Assembly: GCF_037893015.1 (NCBI RefSeq)
Contig: NC_133660.1
Span: 284,267,578-284,331,577, forward strand
DNA length: 64,000 bases
Reading direction: 5' to 3'
Origin: Macrotis lagotis
Lineage: Eukaryota > Chordata > Mammalia > Peramelemorphia > Peramelidae
Shown here: positions 33,481 through 44,445 of the stretch, piece by piece
Layout: each line of letters starts with the position of its first letter
Numbering within the stretch: the stretch's first letter is position 1
Position numbers and translations under genes: made by a program
Notes under the pieces: generated by a model
What the model was told of the DNA's origin: nothing
What the model saw: the letters and a program-made list of their open reading frames with translations, nothing else
Databases searched by the model: none

Positions 33481-34985
33481 TTCTGAGAGAGTGGGGAAGA
33501 GGAGATTCCATGGGTGTCTTGAAGGGAAGGTTTGGAACAGCTATTATGGTGTATAGGATAGAGAATCGGTCAATGAGGAGCAAAAGGACTGACTTAATAC
33601 AGTGAAAATCCAGTGGCTATAAATATGTAGCATCCCCCAAGCAACACAATTGAATGTCTTCTTCCATCTCCATTTAATAGCACCTGAGTGGGAGGGGAAG
33701 CAGCAGGTAATGGGAGCAATCTAAGACTTGGGTTTCACCAGGTGGGAGAAGCCATAGACAGGAAGTTTCTTTGATTTGAGCTTGGAGGATGGTAGAGAGT
33801 TTAACTGGTTGTGGACTGTCATGGTGGGGGAGGGAGAGGGGCCGAAAAGCAGCAGGGATGATGGACTGGGGTATGAAGAGAACAGAGGCACCGTGAGAAT
33901 AAGGAATTAGGTTAAAAGCAGCGAGGCAAAGGGAGAGATGGAATAATAGGAGATGCAGATCAGATAATGACAGTTCAGAGTTCTTCATCAAGGAAGTAGA
34001 GCATTAGTGGGGGATGGCAAGAACAGGGGTGTGACCATCCCCTTGGGGAACTGAGGCCGAGTGGAGGAGTGAGTCATGGCATTGGAGTAGAGAGAGGAAC
34101 TGGTAGCTTAGCAACCAACCATGTTGGAGTTCACTACTATGAGGGCAAGAACTGAAGTAGAGAGGGACACTGTGGACCTACTGAGAAAATAGAGGGAAGA
34201 TCCAGGAGGCTGTTGGGTAACAGCCAGCAGAATCTAGAAGCTGGGCTACAGCTAGCTCAGAAAGTTTTCTTAAATGCAGAAACAGCCACCCCTACCTTGG
34301 CCCAGCTTCCTTTCACCTCAGTCTGAGATTTAAAATTTGCATATAATAGTTTATAAATGCAGTGTCATCTGAAGGGAAGCATGCCCTAGTGAATGCTAGT
34401 AGAAGGAGAAAACAAGAATTGAAGGAAAGCTTATTAATTATGGACTAGGAGTCCCAGGGACCCAACGAAAGAGGTGGATAGATATGGAGTGAGATATCGT
34501 TGGGGTAAAATTGAGCTGGATGTGAATGAGACAATGAAAAATGAGGGTTGTGGGGAGCAGTGTGCTTGCTGTTGGACAGGCAAAGACTCGGTGTTCCTAG
34601 GATAGGGAGATAAAGGGAGGGGTGCGAGTGCTAACCATGAGAGAATAAACCCAAGCACAGCATCAAGGGTGGGAGCAACTCCGATGAGCCAATGACCCAG
34701 GTTCCATTTCCACCTCAGCTCAACCATGACCTTGGCACAGTCCTAAATTTATCATCAACTGGCCCGTGACGTTCCTGTCCTCTAGGACTCTAAGACCCAT
34801 CCAACTCAACTTGGCCCGAAAGGAAAACGCTTTCCTAAAACCCATGTTCTGCATGACTAGAGCTGACAAAGATAGTCTTTCAGCACCTGTTGCAATCATC
34901 ACGTACAAATGATTGGTTAAGGAGCATGCCACAGGATCATCTCTGTCCACAGGTTTTCTTGAGAGACTGGAGTGATTGGCCATTT
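33481..34985. other. No gene recognised
   Basis: About 1.5 kb of unique-looking, purine-rich DNA. The minus-strand frames of 87-105 residues have no known domain. It may be an old DNA transposon or LTR, but no ends are visible. Confidence 0.4.
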
Positions 34986-34989
34986 TTCC

Positions 34990-35115
34990 CCCTGTGACAA
35001 ACTGAGGTAAAATGACTTGTGCAAAGACATACAGCTAGAAAGTTTTGAGACTGAATTTGAATCAGGTCTTTCTGACTCTAAACCCAACACTGTCTGCTGC
35101 ACCACCTAGATACCT
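34990..35115 (-). repeat. Diverged CORE-SINE, antisense
   Basis: GAGGTAAAATGACTTGTGCA, GAATTTGAATCAGGTCTTTC and CTGCTGCACCACCTAGATAC. Confidence 0.7.
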
Positions 35116-35119
35116 CAAG

Positions 35120-35275
35120 GGAATTAAAGATGAAAGGGATCTTAGAACTATCTGGTCCAACCCCTTCATTTTACATGTGAGAAAACTGAGGTCCACAGTA
35201 AATAAGTGACTGCTACAAGGTCACTCAATGAGCTTGAACTCATGTCCAAAGACTGATTTTTCCAATGATCCACTC
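35120..35275 (-). repeat. MIR-type SINE, antisense
   Basis: GGATCTTAGAACTATCTGGT, CCCTTCATTTTACATGTGAG and AAAACTGAGGTCCACAGTAA. Confidence 0.65.
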
Positions 35276-35466
35276 TGATTCTTTTTTGGGGAGCAGGGAG
35301 GGAGAGGAAAGAGGAGAGTACTCAACTAATTCCCTTATTAACATCCACTCCTGTGCTCACAGCTTGGAACCCACAGACTCAGGATGCAAACTGACCATCC
35401 ATATTACATCTCAGGCTGAAGTTCCTATCCTAGAGGTAGCAGACTTGCTGACTCTGATCCATAGAT

Positions 35467-35694
35467 GAGAGACAGGTAGAGAGAGACAGAGACACAGAGA
35501 GAGAGACAGAGACAGAGAGAGAAAGAGAGACAGAGACAGAGAGAGAGAGAAGAGGAGAAAGAAGAGAAGAGAAGAGAAGAGAAGAGAAGAGAAGAGAAGA
35601 GAAGAGAAGAGAAGAGAAGAGAAGAGAAGAGAAGAGAAGAGAAGAGAAGAGAAGAGAAGAGAAGAGAAGAGAAGAGAAGAGAAGAAGAGAAGCA
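35467..35694. repeat. Purine-rich tract with pure (AAGAG)n pentamer array
   Basis: 35,467-35,550 is GAGACA/GA rich; from about 35,551 to 35,694 every base is A or G, mostly perfect AAGAG units (more than 20). The minus-strand Leu-Phe-Ser frame is an artefact. Confidence 0.97.
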
Positions 35695-35699
35695 ATCCC

Positions 35700-36329
35700 C
35701 TTGAGTTTTCCTTAGGTTTTAACTGATCTACTTAAGGAGAATAGTTTTGCAGCAATTCTATTTCAGGACTTCCTCCCAAGCCCCTGTCTCTGGTCTTTGT
35801 AGTACAAAGTCCTGTGGTCACCAAAGACATGCAATCAGCCAGCCTACACCAGGGGATTCTGCAACAAGCCCCAAAATGGCAGGTTGAAGGAAGAAGCCCC
35901 ATTCTTTATCTTTATTCAGTCATCTTCTCCAATGAGGAGTAGAATCCAGACTGGCTTGCTTGGACGTGACAGATCAAATCCAAGAGAAATTTCCAAGAGT
36001 AGGTGGATTGGACAAGCCCCTTCTGTTAGATTCTTTTGGCCCCTTGAGCTGGCAACATGGATTCATTATTCCATTCAGGTACCAAAATACATTTAGTTTC
36101 ACATCAGTCCTAGAATGAATCTATCTGATGGCCAATTGTTCTGGGTGTCATTTTTCCATCCCCTGACTCCTAATAGACTGAAGAGAACCCTTTCCTTGCC
36201 CTTGGGGAAGAACCGCAGCATACACAGGACAACTTCTCTCCAATTATCCCCTTCCAGCTCCTAGGGTAGATACCACCACGTTCTGTGGTGCTGCAGAGAA
36301 GAAACTGTTCTGCTGTCCTCTGTTCAATT
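35700..36329. other. No gene recognised
   Basis: Unique-looking intergenic DNA without a supported frame. Confidence 0.45.
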
Positions 36330-36640
36330 CAGTCGGAGCCAAAATGGATTTTAATGCTCTTGTGAGCAGAGCACTGTTCTAGGTGCTACAGATACAAAGG
36401 CAAATAGAAAACCTACTTCCCTCTAGGAGCTTACATTCTACTGGGAAAAAAAAATTCAATGTGTACAAAAATAAGAAAATAGCAACTGAAACTCAAAGGA
36501 ATCTAAAGGGCAAAGATAAGGAAGAAGGGCATTCAAGATCCGGAAAGAGCACATGCAAAGAGACAGAGATGGTAGATGGAGAGTACAGCAAATCGGTCAG
36601 GCTGGTCAGAATCCCTTGTACCAGTTTCTGAAGTTTTGTT
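36330..36640 (+). repeat. Unnamed interspersed repeat (MIR-related type)
   Basis: GCACTGTTCTAGGTGCTACA, then CTAGGAGCTTACATTCTACT, is a common mammalian repeat signature; a related piece is at 40,795-40,920. Family name uncertain. Confidence 0.5.
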
Positions 36641-36664
36641 TTGTTTTGTTTGGGGGTTTGGGGT

Positions 36665-36820
36665 TTTTTTTGTTTGTTTGTTTTTGCAAGGCAATGGAGT
36701 TAAGTGACTTGCTCAAGGCCCCACAGCTAGAGAATTATTAAGTGTTGGAAGTCAGATTTAAACCCAGGTCCTCCTGACTCCAGGGCCAGTGCTCTATCCA
36801 CTACACCACCCAACTGCCCA
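36665..36820 (-). repeat. WSINE1-like CORE-SINE, antisense
   Basis: TTTTTGCAAGGCAATGGAGT through CTACACCACCCAACTGCCCA. Confidence 0.9.
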
Positions 36821-36900
36821 CCAGTGTCTTTTCTTATGACTGTTTCCACAGGAACTCTCTTCTTTTTCCTTCATAATAGATTACTATGCCATATTCTTTT

Positions 36901-37053
36901 TTTTTTTTAGGTTTTTGCAAGGCAAATGGGGTTAAGTGGTTTGCCCAAGGCCACACAGCTAGGTAATTATTAAGTGTCTGAGACGGGATTTGAACCCAGG
37001 TACTCCTGACTCCAGGGCCGGTGCTTTATCCACTGTGCCACCTAGCCGCCCCC
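36901..37053 (-). repeat. WSINE1-like CORE-SINE, antisense, with 12-bp TSD
   Basis: Near-consensus copy with CCATATTCTTTT at 36889-36900 and 37054-37065. Confidence 0.92.
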
Positions 37054-37065
37054 CCATATTCTTTT

Positions 37066-37985
37066 CTTCTACAGAGGCTAACCTTCTATGGAAAAATGCT
37101 CTCCTTTTTTCTCTCCAATGATTTGAATCCCAAACTTACTTCAAAAACCACCTCAGGACTCTTCTCTGGGAATCCTTCCCTCAAAACAAAATCATATTGA
37201 ATTGGCTGCTGGAAAAATGATTGGATTTGGAATGGGGGGGGGGAGTACCCAAGAATACAGAAGTGAAAGTCCCATCATCATCTACACAAGTTGAACCACA
37301 CCTAGAGTCTGCTTTCAAGTTGGAACCTCATCTCTTAGGAAGGATATTGAGAAGATGGAGAGTAGCTAGGTTGCTGAAGGGTCCAAAATCATGCCATCTG
37401 AGAAGTTAATAGATGAAATGAAAACTCCTTGAGGGTGGAATTATTTCATTTTTCTAACATATTCAGTAGGACTAAGATAACTGTCTTTAGGGGTAACAAG
37501 GACCAACCTACAGAGCACATTATAAGTTACTCTTTTTACTTCCATTCAGCTCAGTTTGGGGGAGGACCCAACTGAGTGCTGGCAGATATGGGCACTTTGA
37601 AATGATGCTGTAATCCCTTCATTGGTTGCTGGGCCAGAAGAGCCCATGACTCAGTGGATTTAAAAAAAAAAAGAGATTGAGTTTCCATATCATTCACTTC
37701 CAGCTTCACATTCGCATCCACTCTCCCAAACTGGCAAATACTACTTCTTGTCTCCACACTTCCCATACCCAGGGAGAATAACCATTGCTCTCCCACTTTG
37801 AAGTTTCTCTCACATGGTGCATGGGCAAGTAGGCAACCTCAGTGAGTCTGGTTTGCTATTTCTAAGTATGGGGGCAATTTGGAGGCAGCCTCAAAGGTTC
37901 TGTAGCTCCCCTGTCCAAAGTGTACCACTACCTGGGCTCTTTTCTGCATCAGAGAAAATAACCACTGACAAGAGGAGGAGTCCAA
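37066..37985. other. No gene recognised
   Basis: Short frames only, none with a known domain. A G run is at 37,232-37,243. Confidence 0.45.
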
Positions 37986-38148
37986 GGGGCGGCTAGGTGG
38001 CGCGGTGGATAAAGCACTGGCCCTGGAGTCAGGAGAACCTGAGTTCAAATCTGGCCTCAGACACTTAATAACTACCTAGCTGTGTGACCTTGGGCAAGTC
38101 ACTTAACCTCATTGCCTTGCAAAAACAAAAAACAAAACAAAACCCAAA
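37986..38148 (+). repeat. WSINE1-like CORE-SINE
   Basis: GGGGCGGCTAGGTGGCGCGG head with intact CpG sites, near-consensus core, tail GCAAAAACAAAAAACAAAAC. Retained CpGs suggest a young copy. Confidence 0.93.
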
Positions 38149-38449
38149 CATAGACACAACTGAAATGACTATCAACCTCTGGCTTTAGAGTCAGGGCTCA
38201 TTCCACTGTACCAGAATGTTGAATCAAGTAGAGAGCAACAGTTATTAGTTAAATGACTGAGTCCATTCTAAGTCATTCAATGTGAATTATGAGTCTCTTA
38301 GACCTTTTAACATTTCTCTGAATGCAGGAAATAAATCTGTCCCATACAAGATCCATAGGGTACCTTGAGTACTTTCCTATCCCCCCCTACACATACTCCA
38401 AATGTATGTGGGACTTCAAGTGTAGGTAAGAAGCGGTTCCTTGAAATTA
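38149..38449. other. No gene or recognised repeat
   Basis: Unique-looking spacer. Confidence 0.45.
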
Positions 38450-38800
38450 GACTAGTATTTGAAGGGCTATCCTGTGGAGGAGGGGTTATTAGCTTTGTTC
38501 TGTTTAACCCAAGAGAGAGAAGAACAAGGAGCCATGGTGAGGAGGAAGGGGCAAAGGTTCAGATTGGATGACAGCAACAATATTCTAATAATGAACACAA
38601 ATCCAAATAAAGCTCCCAAATCAGAAGTGTTTGCCTTGGGAAGTAGGGAGCTGATCCCTACTGAAGAGCTCCGGATAAAAGTGGGGCAGCTGCTTGCCAG
38701 GCCCATTCGGGAGGGTCCTCTCTTCCAGGCCTAGGATGTTACATGGATTCAGAGGCCCCTCCTGGGTCTAACTATAATCTGATCTTTATCCTGCATCCTA
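38450..38800 (+). mobile_element. L3/CR1-type LINE 3' end
   Basis: TAGCTTTGTTCTGTTTAACC, AGAACAAGGAGCCATGGTGA, then CCTTGGGAAGTAGGGAGCTG and CCTCTCTTCCAGGCCTAGGA follow the L3/CR1 3' order. The 91-residue frame here is therefore not a gene. Confidence 0.65.
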
Positions 38801-38999
38801 TTACCAGCAGAGGCTGTTTTGGGAGTGTTCTTGGAGCCATTCCCCAGCAGAAAAATGGAAAAATGGCTAATGGGGGAATTTGTTTGCCTGACAATACATA
38901 TTTGCAATGGACTTTTGTTTTCCTTGCTTTCTCCATGGAAAGAGGAGGGGGAGAATTCAGAATTGAAGGCAACATTGAATTTTAAAAATTTAAATTTTT

Positions 39000-39865
39000 T
39001 CTTAAAAAGATAAATGGCAAAGAACTGACTGGGCAGTTTTCAAAAGAAGAAAACAAGTTATCAACAGCCTTATGGGAAAATCCTCCATATCATAATAACT
39101 AGAGAAATGCAAATTGAAGCAATTCTGAGGTTCCACCTCATATCCACCAGATTGGCAAATAAGACAAAGGAGAAAAATGACAATGGGGGGAAGGGATTTC
39201 TATAGCACATTAATGCACTGCTGATGGAGCTGTGAATTGACCCAGCCATTCTGGAAAGCAATTCGGCACTGTGCCCGAAGAGCTACTCAAATGTGCATGC
39301 CTTCTGACCCAACAATACCACTACTAGGCCTATACCCCTAAAGAGATCAAAGAAAAAGAAAAAGACTCATATGAATAAAAATATTCATTTTGGAGTGGCA
39401 AGGAACTGCATGTTAAAAAGGTACTCATCCATTGGAACAAGATTAAACAAATTATGGTACATGAATTTCATGGAATATTACTGTGGCACAAGATAGTTTT
39501 ATAGAAAACTAGGAAGATCTCTATGAACTGATGCAGAGTGAAGTGAGGAGAACCAGAGAAACAAGTGAAATAATAATAGCCATATAAAGACAAATAACTT
39601 TGAAGGACATAAGCACCCTGATCAACCCTAATGACCAACCATAGGTCTGCTGATGAAGCCTGTTTACCCATACCTCCTATAAGAGGGATGATAGACTCAA
39701 GATACAGAAGGAGATATCATTTTTTGACATGACCAATGCAGAAATTTGCTTTGCTTGACCATACACATTTGTTGTTGGGATTTCTTTTTTTTTAATTTGT
39801 TTTTAATTTGGAGGAGAGAGAGAGAAATCATGCTTATTAATTGAAATAAATAATTTAAAAAGAAG
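39000..39865 (+). mobile_element. L1-type LINE ORF2 end and 3' UTR
   Basis: AGAGAAATGCAAATTGAAGC, TTCCACCTCATATCCACCAG, ACCCAACAATACCACTACTA and the later GATGCAGAGTGAAGTGAGGA are the L1 3' part in order, ending near an A-rich stretch at 39,865. No open frame. Confidence 0.78.
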
Positions 39866-39917
39866 AATCAATAGTCTTTTCAAAACATGCAATTCATTGG
39901 CCAAACTGGGATATTTC

Positions 39918-40080
39918 TTTTTAATTTATTTTTTCTAGGTTTTTGCAGGGCAGTGGGATTAAGTAACTTGCCCAAGGTCACACAACTAAGCAATTATTAA
40001 GTGTCTGAAGCTGGATTTGAACTCAGATCCTCCTGACTCCAGGGCCATTGCTCTATCCACTGTGTCATCTAGCTGCCCCT
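39918..40080 (-). repeat. WSINE1-like CORE-SINE, antisense, with 16-bp TSD
   Basis: Complete antisense SINE flanked by CAAACTGGGATATTTC (39902-39917) and CAAACTGGGATACTTC (40081-40096), one mismatch. Confidence 0.92.
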
Positions 40081-40246
40081 CAAACTGGGATACTTCAAGG
40101 AAGAACTTGAATTCTCTACACCGAATAACTAAAATGGTTTAATTTTTTTTAATGGTCACTTTTGGCTTTCCCTCGAGTATGGAGAGTCACCACACTCGGG
40201 TTGGCCAAGTCCTCTTGGAACAGGGGGCAAAGGAGCCCCAAGTTGG

Positions 40247-40440
40247 AGTCATAGCTAGAAGCAAAGTAATGTCCAGTGAGTTCAGTTTGTTCCCTGAAAT
40301 TTCAGTTCCCTTGTGATCATTGACATCATCCCAGTATGGATCATCCCCTCTCACCTTTCTGTCCCCTGTGATGCCCAGACTCTCCATAGAGCATCCATGC
40401 AGGAGGCCTTTCATGAAGCCATATGGAAGCATCACTTCCA
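40247..40440 (-). repeat. Two-copy unit of unknown origin, copy 1
   Basis: About 190 bp nearly repeated at 42,402-42,583. In the minus strand it is open through a frame containing DRKVRGDDPYWDDVNDHKG. A TTGCTTCTAG acceptor-like site precedes an extra open segment at 40,140-40,250. I do not recognise the protein; it could be a relic exon, a retroelement fragment or chance. Confidence 0.6.
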
Positions 40441-41002
40441 TGTCCAGTCATTCCTTCTCCTGCCTTCCTCCTTTTCCAAGAATGCCTCTCCTGAACACTT
40501 TGTGCACCCCTTCTTCTTGCACTCAAAGCTGCTTATCTCCTCCATGGGTCTTCCCAGCTCCTTTGGAGTCAGAAACAATTCTAATTCTTCAGAGCTAGTG
40601 ATGTTTCAAGACTCAAAGAACCTTGAAATTATTGTATTTTGACTGCAATATCTCAAAGCATATAGGTAGGCTTTCATCCCCAGATGCAACAAAGAAAACT
40701 GTTCCTGAGGACTGGCACAGATCATGGAGAGAGTGCTGGTCCTGGGTTCAAATCCTTGTTCTGTTACTTACTAACTTTGTCAGCCATTCAGTCAATGAGC
40801 AGTCTGCACACTGCTAAGTGCTAGGAATACAAAAAAAAAAAAAAGGCAAAAGATTGTTCCTGCCCTTAAAAAGCTTATGATCTATTGAGGATACAACAGA
40901 AATAGCAGAGGGAAGGCACTAGAATTAAGAGGGGGTGGGAGTCAGGGTTTCTGTAAAAGGTGAGATTTTAGTTGGGACTGAAAGGAAGCTTGGGGTGGGG
41001 GA
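40441..41002. other. No gene; unnamed repeat near 40,795-40,920
   Basis: The tail of this stretch has CTAAGTGCTAGGAATACAAA and AAAGCTTATGATCTATTGAG, the same repeat type as at 36.4 kb. Confidence 0.45.
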
Positions 41003-41160
41003 AGGAGGTAGGTGAATAAAGCAATGGATAAAGCACCAGCCCTGGAGTCGAGAGGACCTGAGTTCAAATTTGACTTCATAATTGTCTGGCTGTGTGACCT
41101 TGGGCAAGTCACTCAACCCCATTGCCAAGAAAGAAAGAAAGAAAGAAAAAGAAAAAAAGG
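41003..41160 (+). repeat. WSINE1-like CORE-SINE with (GAAA)n tail
   Basis: Diverged head GGAGGTAGGTGAATAAAGCA, core GTCTGGCTGTGTGACCTTGG, and a tail that has grown into GAAA units at 41,128-41,160. Confidence 0.88.
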
Positions 41161-41429
41161 TCAGTGGTCAGAGCAGAAGAGGGATCACCTGTCCAGGCCT
41201 GGAGGAGGAGCAGAGAGAATGGCCAGAATGGCTCTGGGTTGTGCAATAGCAGGAAGTGGAGGGGTGAGGGTGGGGGTGGGATTGGAGAGCATGTGTCTGA
41301 CAAGAAGGTGGAAGAAGCTTGGAAAGGCAAGTCAGAGGATTTTATATTCAATCCTGGAGGTGATAGAGAGCCACTGGTGGTCATTAAGGATGAGACTTTA
41401 GGAAAATTATGTCACCATTTTGTGCCTCA

Positions 41430-41675
41430 GTTTTTTCATTTATAAAACACCTACTATGTGCCAGGAACTTTGATAAATATTAGCTCATTTGATCCTCACA
41501 ACAACCCTGCAAGATGTTTTCATCTCATTCTACAGTGGAGGAAACTGAGGTAGACAAAGGTTAAGTGACTCGTCCAATGTCAAGCTAATGACTATCTGAA
41601 ATTAGATTTGAACTCAGATCATTCCAACTCCAGGACCAGAACTGTATCTATTTTACCACCCAGACATCTCTGATA
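41430..41675 (-). repeat. MIR-type SINE (long antisense copy)
   Basis: CACCTACTATGTGCCAGGAA, TTTGATCCTCACAACAACCC, GTGGAGGAAACTGAGGTAGA and TTAAGTGACTCGTCCAATGT form a nearly full-length antisense MIR-family copy. Similar copies lie at 44.1, 46.8, 51.0 and 56.9 kb. Confidence 0.75.
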
Positions 41676-42019
41676 GAGAACATCAGTACTGAATTAATCA
41701 ATCCAGCATGTAAATGAGGTTAAGAGCGAAACCCATTGGATGAAATGAGATGATACTATGCAGGACATGCATTAGAATTGGTTGAAGAAGCAATCATGTC
41801 CCATGGGACTTTGACAAAAGTAGAAGAGTCAGAAATCTAACAAGCCCACCAGGAGATGGAACAGCTTCAGTCAAACCCGGGATGGGAGTGAAGAGAGCCT
41901 TCATCTCCTCCCCAACTCCTTTGACCAGGAGGACTTTGTGAACTTCAAAAGATCAGAAGATGTGACATTTAGACACAAGTGGTTAATGGCCATAGAAGAG
42001 AAAAGGACTTCTGAACGTG

Positions 42020-42115
42020 ACTTCCCCATTGGAATGTGAGCTCCTTGAAGGCAAGGATGTGTTTACCCTTCTTTGTATCCCCAACCCTTAACACAGTACC
42101 TGGATAACGGACATC
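42020..42115 (+). repeat. L2 LINE 3' end
   Basis: TTGGAATGTGAGCTCCTTGA, AGGCAAGGATGTGTTTACCC and TTTGTATCCCCAACCCTTAA are the L2 3' terminus. Confidence 0.8.
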
Positions 42116-42238
42116 CAGAAATTAGCAGTTGTGAGTTTACCCTTTTGCTACATGAGCTCTCTAAGCTTGATACCACTTGGATATGAAGTAGACTCTAGAT
42201 AGTACTGTAGGAGAGTGTGCCCCAGACTCTTGGAAAGA

Positions 42239-42262
42239 ATATATATATATATATATATATAT
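42239..42262. repeat. (TA)n microsatellite
   Basis: Twelve TA units. Confidence 0.93.
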
Positions 42263-42401
42263 CTCCATATACCCATTGCCCACTGCTTTAGTAGATATCT
42301 ATTTCAAAAAGACAACCAATTAATATGAACTGATAATAGGGAAGCACACTGATGGGGGCTTATAAACACTAGTATTTGAAAAAACATCAATTTCTTAGAG
42401 T

Positions 42402-42583
42402 CATGGCTAGCAGTGATGCCCAGTGAGTTCAGTATGTTCCCTGAAACTTCACTCCCCTTGTGATCATTGACATCATCCCAGTGTGGATCATCCCCTCTCA
42501 CCTTCCTGTCCCTGTGATCCCAGATTCTCCATAGAGAATCCATTCAGGAGGCCTTTCACGAAGTCATACGGGAGCATCACTAG
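42402..42583 (-). repeat. Two-copy unit of unknown origin, copy 2
   Basis: Matches 40,247-40,440 across almost all its length. The minus-strand frame DRKVRGDDPHWDDVNDHKG is kept in the middle, but a one-base gap shifts the frame near 42,515, so the two copies do not share one full frame. Confidence 0.6.
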
Positions 42584-43249
42584 AACCTTGAGAGACAGCA
42601 TTTAGCTGACCTCTTGGGAACCTGACCTGCTAGTCTGAATTAGCTTGGAAGAGTGAGCCCAAATCTAAACCATCTACAACCTCTAAGATTATATATTAAA
42701 TATAAATCTATCTTTTATAAATATATAATATGATGGGGGATCCCTGGTCTAATTGAACTTGAGGGTTCCAGGCTTCCCCAAGAGCCAGTTGAACTTCTCA
42801 CTCAGTATCCCTCCATAACAAAATGGAACTAAACAGCTGGAACTTGTGGGTATCCTGAAGGAGAAAGAGTAGAAGATTCCAAAGACCGTCAGGGTAAAAA
42901 AGTTGTCGTACCAGCCTAGCGTCTTCCTGAGGGCCCGGGGTGGTTCTTGTTTGGGACATCATATGACTCACAGCAATAGTTATTGGGAAAGAAATAGAAC
43001 TGATATCCTAGAAATAGAAGCCTAGCTACTTTCAAGACAAAGAGACCTGGGTCCCTCCCATCCCATTCCACTCTCCGGGGAATTTCCCATGCAACCTCCT
43101 TTTAGCAGCCCTGACTGAAAACTCTGAGCTCTCAAGGATTATGCAAGGCCAGGATAGCAAAGGAGCCAAGGTTTGCTTTGGGTGAGGATGAATCAAGGTC
43201 GGAATGAACTACAAGGCCACCCAAACATGACTATAAGATCCTGAACTTC
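42584..43249. other. No gene recognised
   Basis: Unique-looking intergenic DNA without a supported frame. Confidence 0.45.
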
Positions 43250-43450
43250 TACCAAATTGTACTAATTCATACATCACCTGTGACTATGCCACCCTGACTC
43301 TTTCCATGGCTCCCTATTGCCTCAAGGATAATCTATTAACTCTGTAGACTAGCATTCAAAATCTTCTACCCCTATGCTCTGGTTTCTTCTCAGATCGTAT
43401 AAATCTTTCACCTTTTACAAAACCTTCTTCCCCGGTTCTAGAGAAAAAGA
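43250..43450 (+). repeat. L2-like LINE fragment
   Basis: CATGGCTCCCTATTGCCTCA, AGACTAGCATTCAAAATCTT and CTACCCCTATGCTCTGGTTT resemble L2. Confidence 0.55.
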
Positions 43451-43539
43451 TCTCTAAAATATAGTTGATGTGGTATATTGAGAAACTTAATTTTTTCTCA
43501 ATCACAAATCTAGTGAAATACCACCAGATAAGAGAGGAG

Positions 43540-43571
43540 GCAGTGTGATAACAACAGTTAGCACTGGTTTT
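43540..43571 (+). repeat. MIR-type SINE, left part
   Basis: The host MIR into which the next SINE jumped; continues after it at 43,702. Confidence 0.6.
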
Positions 43572-43584
43572 GGAGTCAGAGATT

Positions 43585-43688
43585 GTTTTGTTTTCGTTTT
43601 TTGCAAGGCAGTGTGGTTCAGTGACTTGCCTAAGGTCACCCAGCTAAGTATCTGAGACCAGATTGGAACTCAGATCCTCCTGATTCCA
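43585..43688 (-). repeat. WSINE1-like CORE-SINE, antisense, 5' truncated, with 13-bp TSD
   Basis: Only the 3' part of the SINE is present. GGAGTCAGAGATT flanks it at 43572-43584 and 43689-43701, so the truncation was made at insertion. Confidence 0.9.
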
Positions 43689-43701
43689 GGAGTCAGAGAT
43701 T

Positions 43702-43835
43702 CTGGATACAAATTCCACCACTACGACTATCTGTGACTTTGGGTAAGTCAATTCAACTCACTTGGCCTCAACTTTCCCTTCTGTAAAATGTCCTCGACAA
43801 TCTTTGAGTTTCCTTCTAGCTAGAGATTTATGATT
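43702..43835 (+). repeat. MIR-type SINE, right part
   Basis: Continues the interrupted MIR: CTATCTGTGACTTTGGGTAA, GGCCTCAACTTTCCCTTCTG. Confidence 0.65.
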
Positions 43836-44059
43836 CTGTCACTGAAGCTGCTGTCACCCCTTCAACCTTTGGCCTCACACACCTTTGCCCAAGGAGAAAT
43901 CTTCCATCTCAGTCTTGAAATCAGAACCAATGCCAATTTGGGAAATGATCATTTGAGTTCTGACTGTCCTTCCTCCTTCAGACACTGCAAAGGGGGTATT
44001 TCCACCCAAATAAACACTCGGAGCTTCTTAAAGCTCTGCCAAAGTACCCCAATCTAATA

Positions 44060-44258
44060 ACTAGCTAAGACTTCCATAGAGCTTTGAGGTTTACAAAATA
44101 CTCTACAAATATCACCTCATTTTTAATCTCACAACAACCCTGAAAGGTTGCTCTCATTTTCCAGATAAGGAAATTGAGTCAGAAAAAAATTAAGTGTCTT
44201 GCCCAAGGTCTCACAGCATGTAAATCTTTGAAGCTGGGTTTGAAATCTAGTCTTCCTT
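44060..44258 (-). repeat. MIR-type SINE, antisense
   Basis: TAGAGCTTTGAGGTTTACAA, CATTTTCCAGATAAGGAAAT and TGTCTTGCCCAAGGTCTCAC. Confidence 0.7.
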
Positions 44259-44261
44259 GGG

Positions 44262-44445
44262 TGGAGCAGGAAGTTGGGTGGTGCAGTAGATAGAATGCCA
44301 AGCCCAGATCAGGAAAACCTGAGTACAAATCCAATCTCACTTAACTGTAAGACCTTGGACAAGTCCCTTAAACTCTCTCTGATTTAGTTTCCTTATCTGT
44401 GAAAGAAGCTGAAGAAGGAAATGGCCAACCATTTCAGTATTTTTT
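44262..44445 (+). repeat. MAR1-type CORE-SINE, left part (interrupted)
   Basis: GGTGCAGTAGATAGAATGCC head, GTACAAATCCAATCTCACTT, GAAGAAGGAAATGGCCAACC. The SINE at 44,446-44,592 splits it. Confidence 0.85.

Noticed and set aside
35411..35695. 94-codon Leu/Phe/Ser-rich frame resembling a membrane protein
   Set aside because: It is the reverse translation of the AAGAG and GAGACA repeats.
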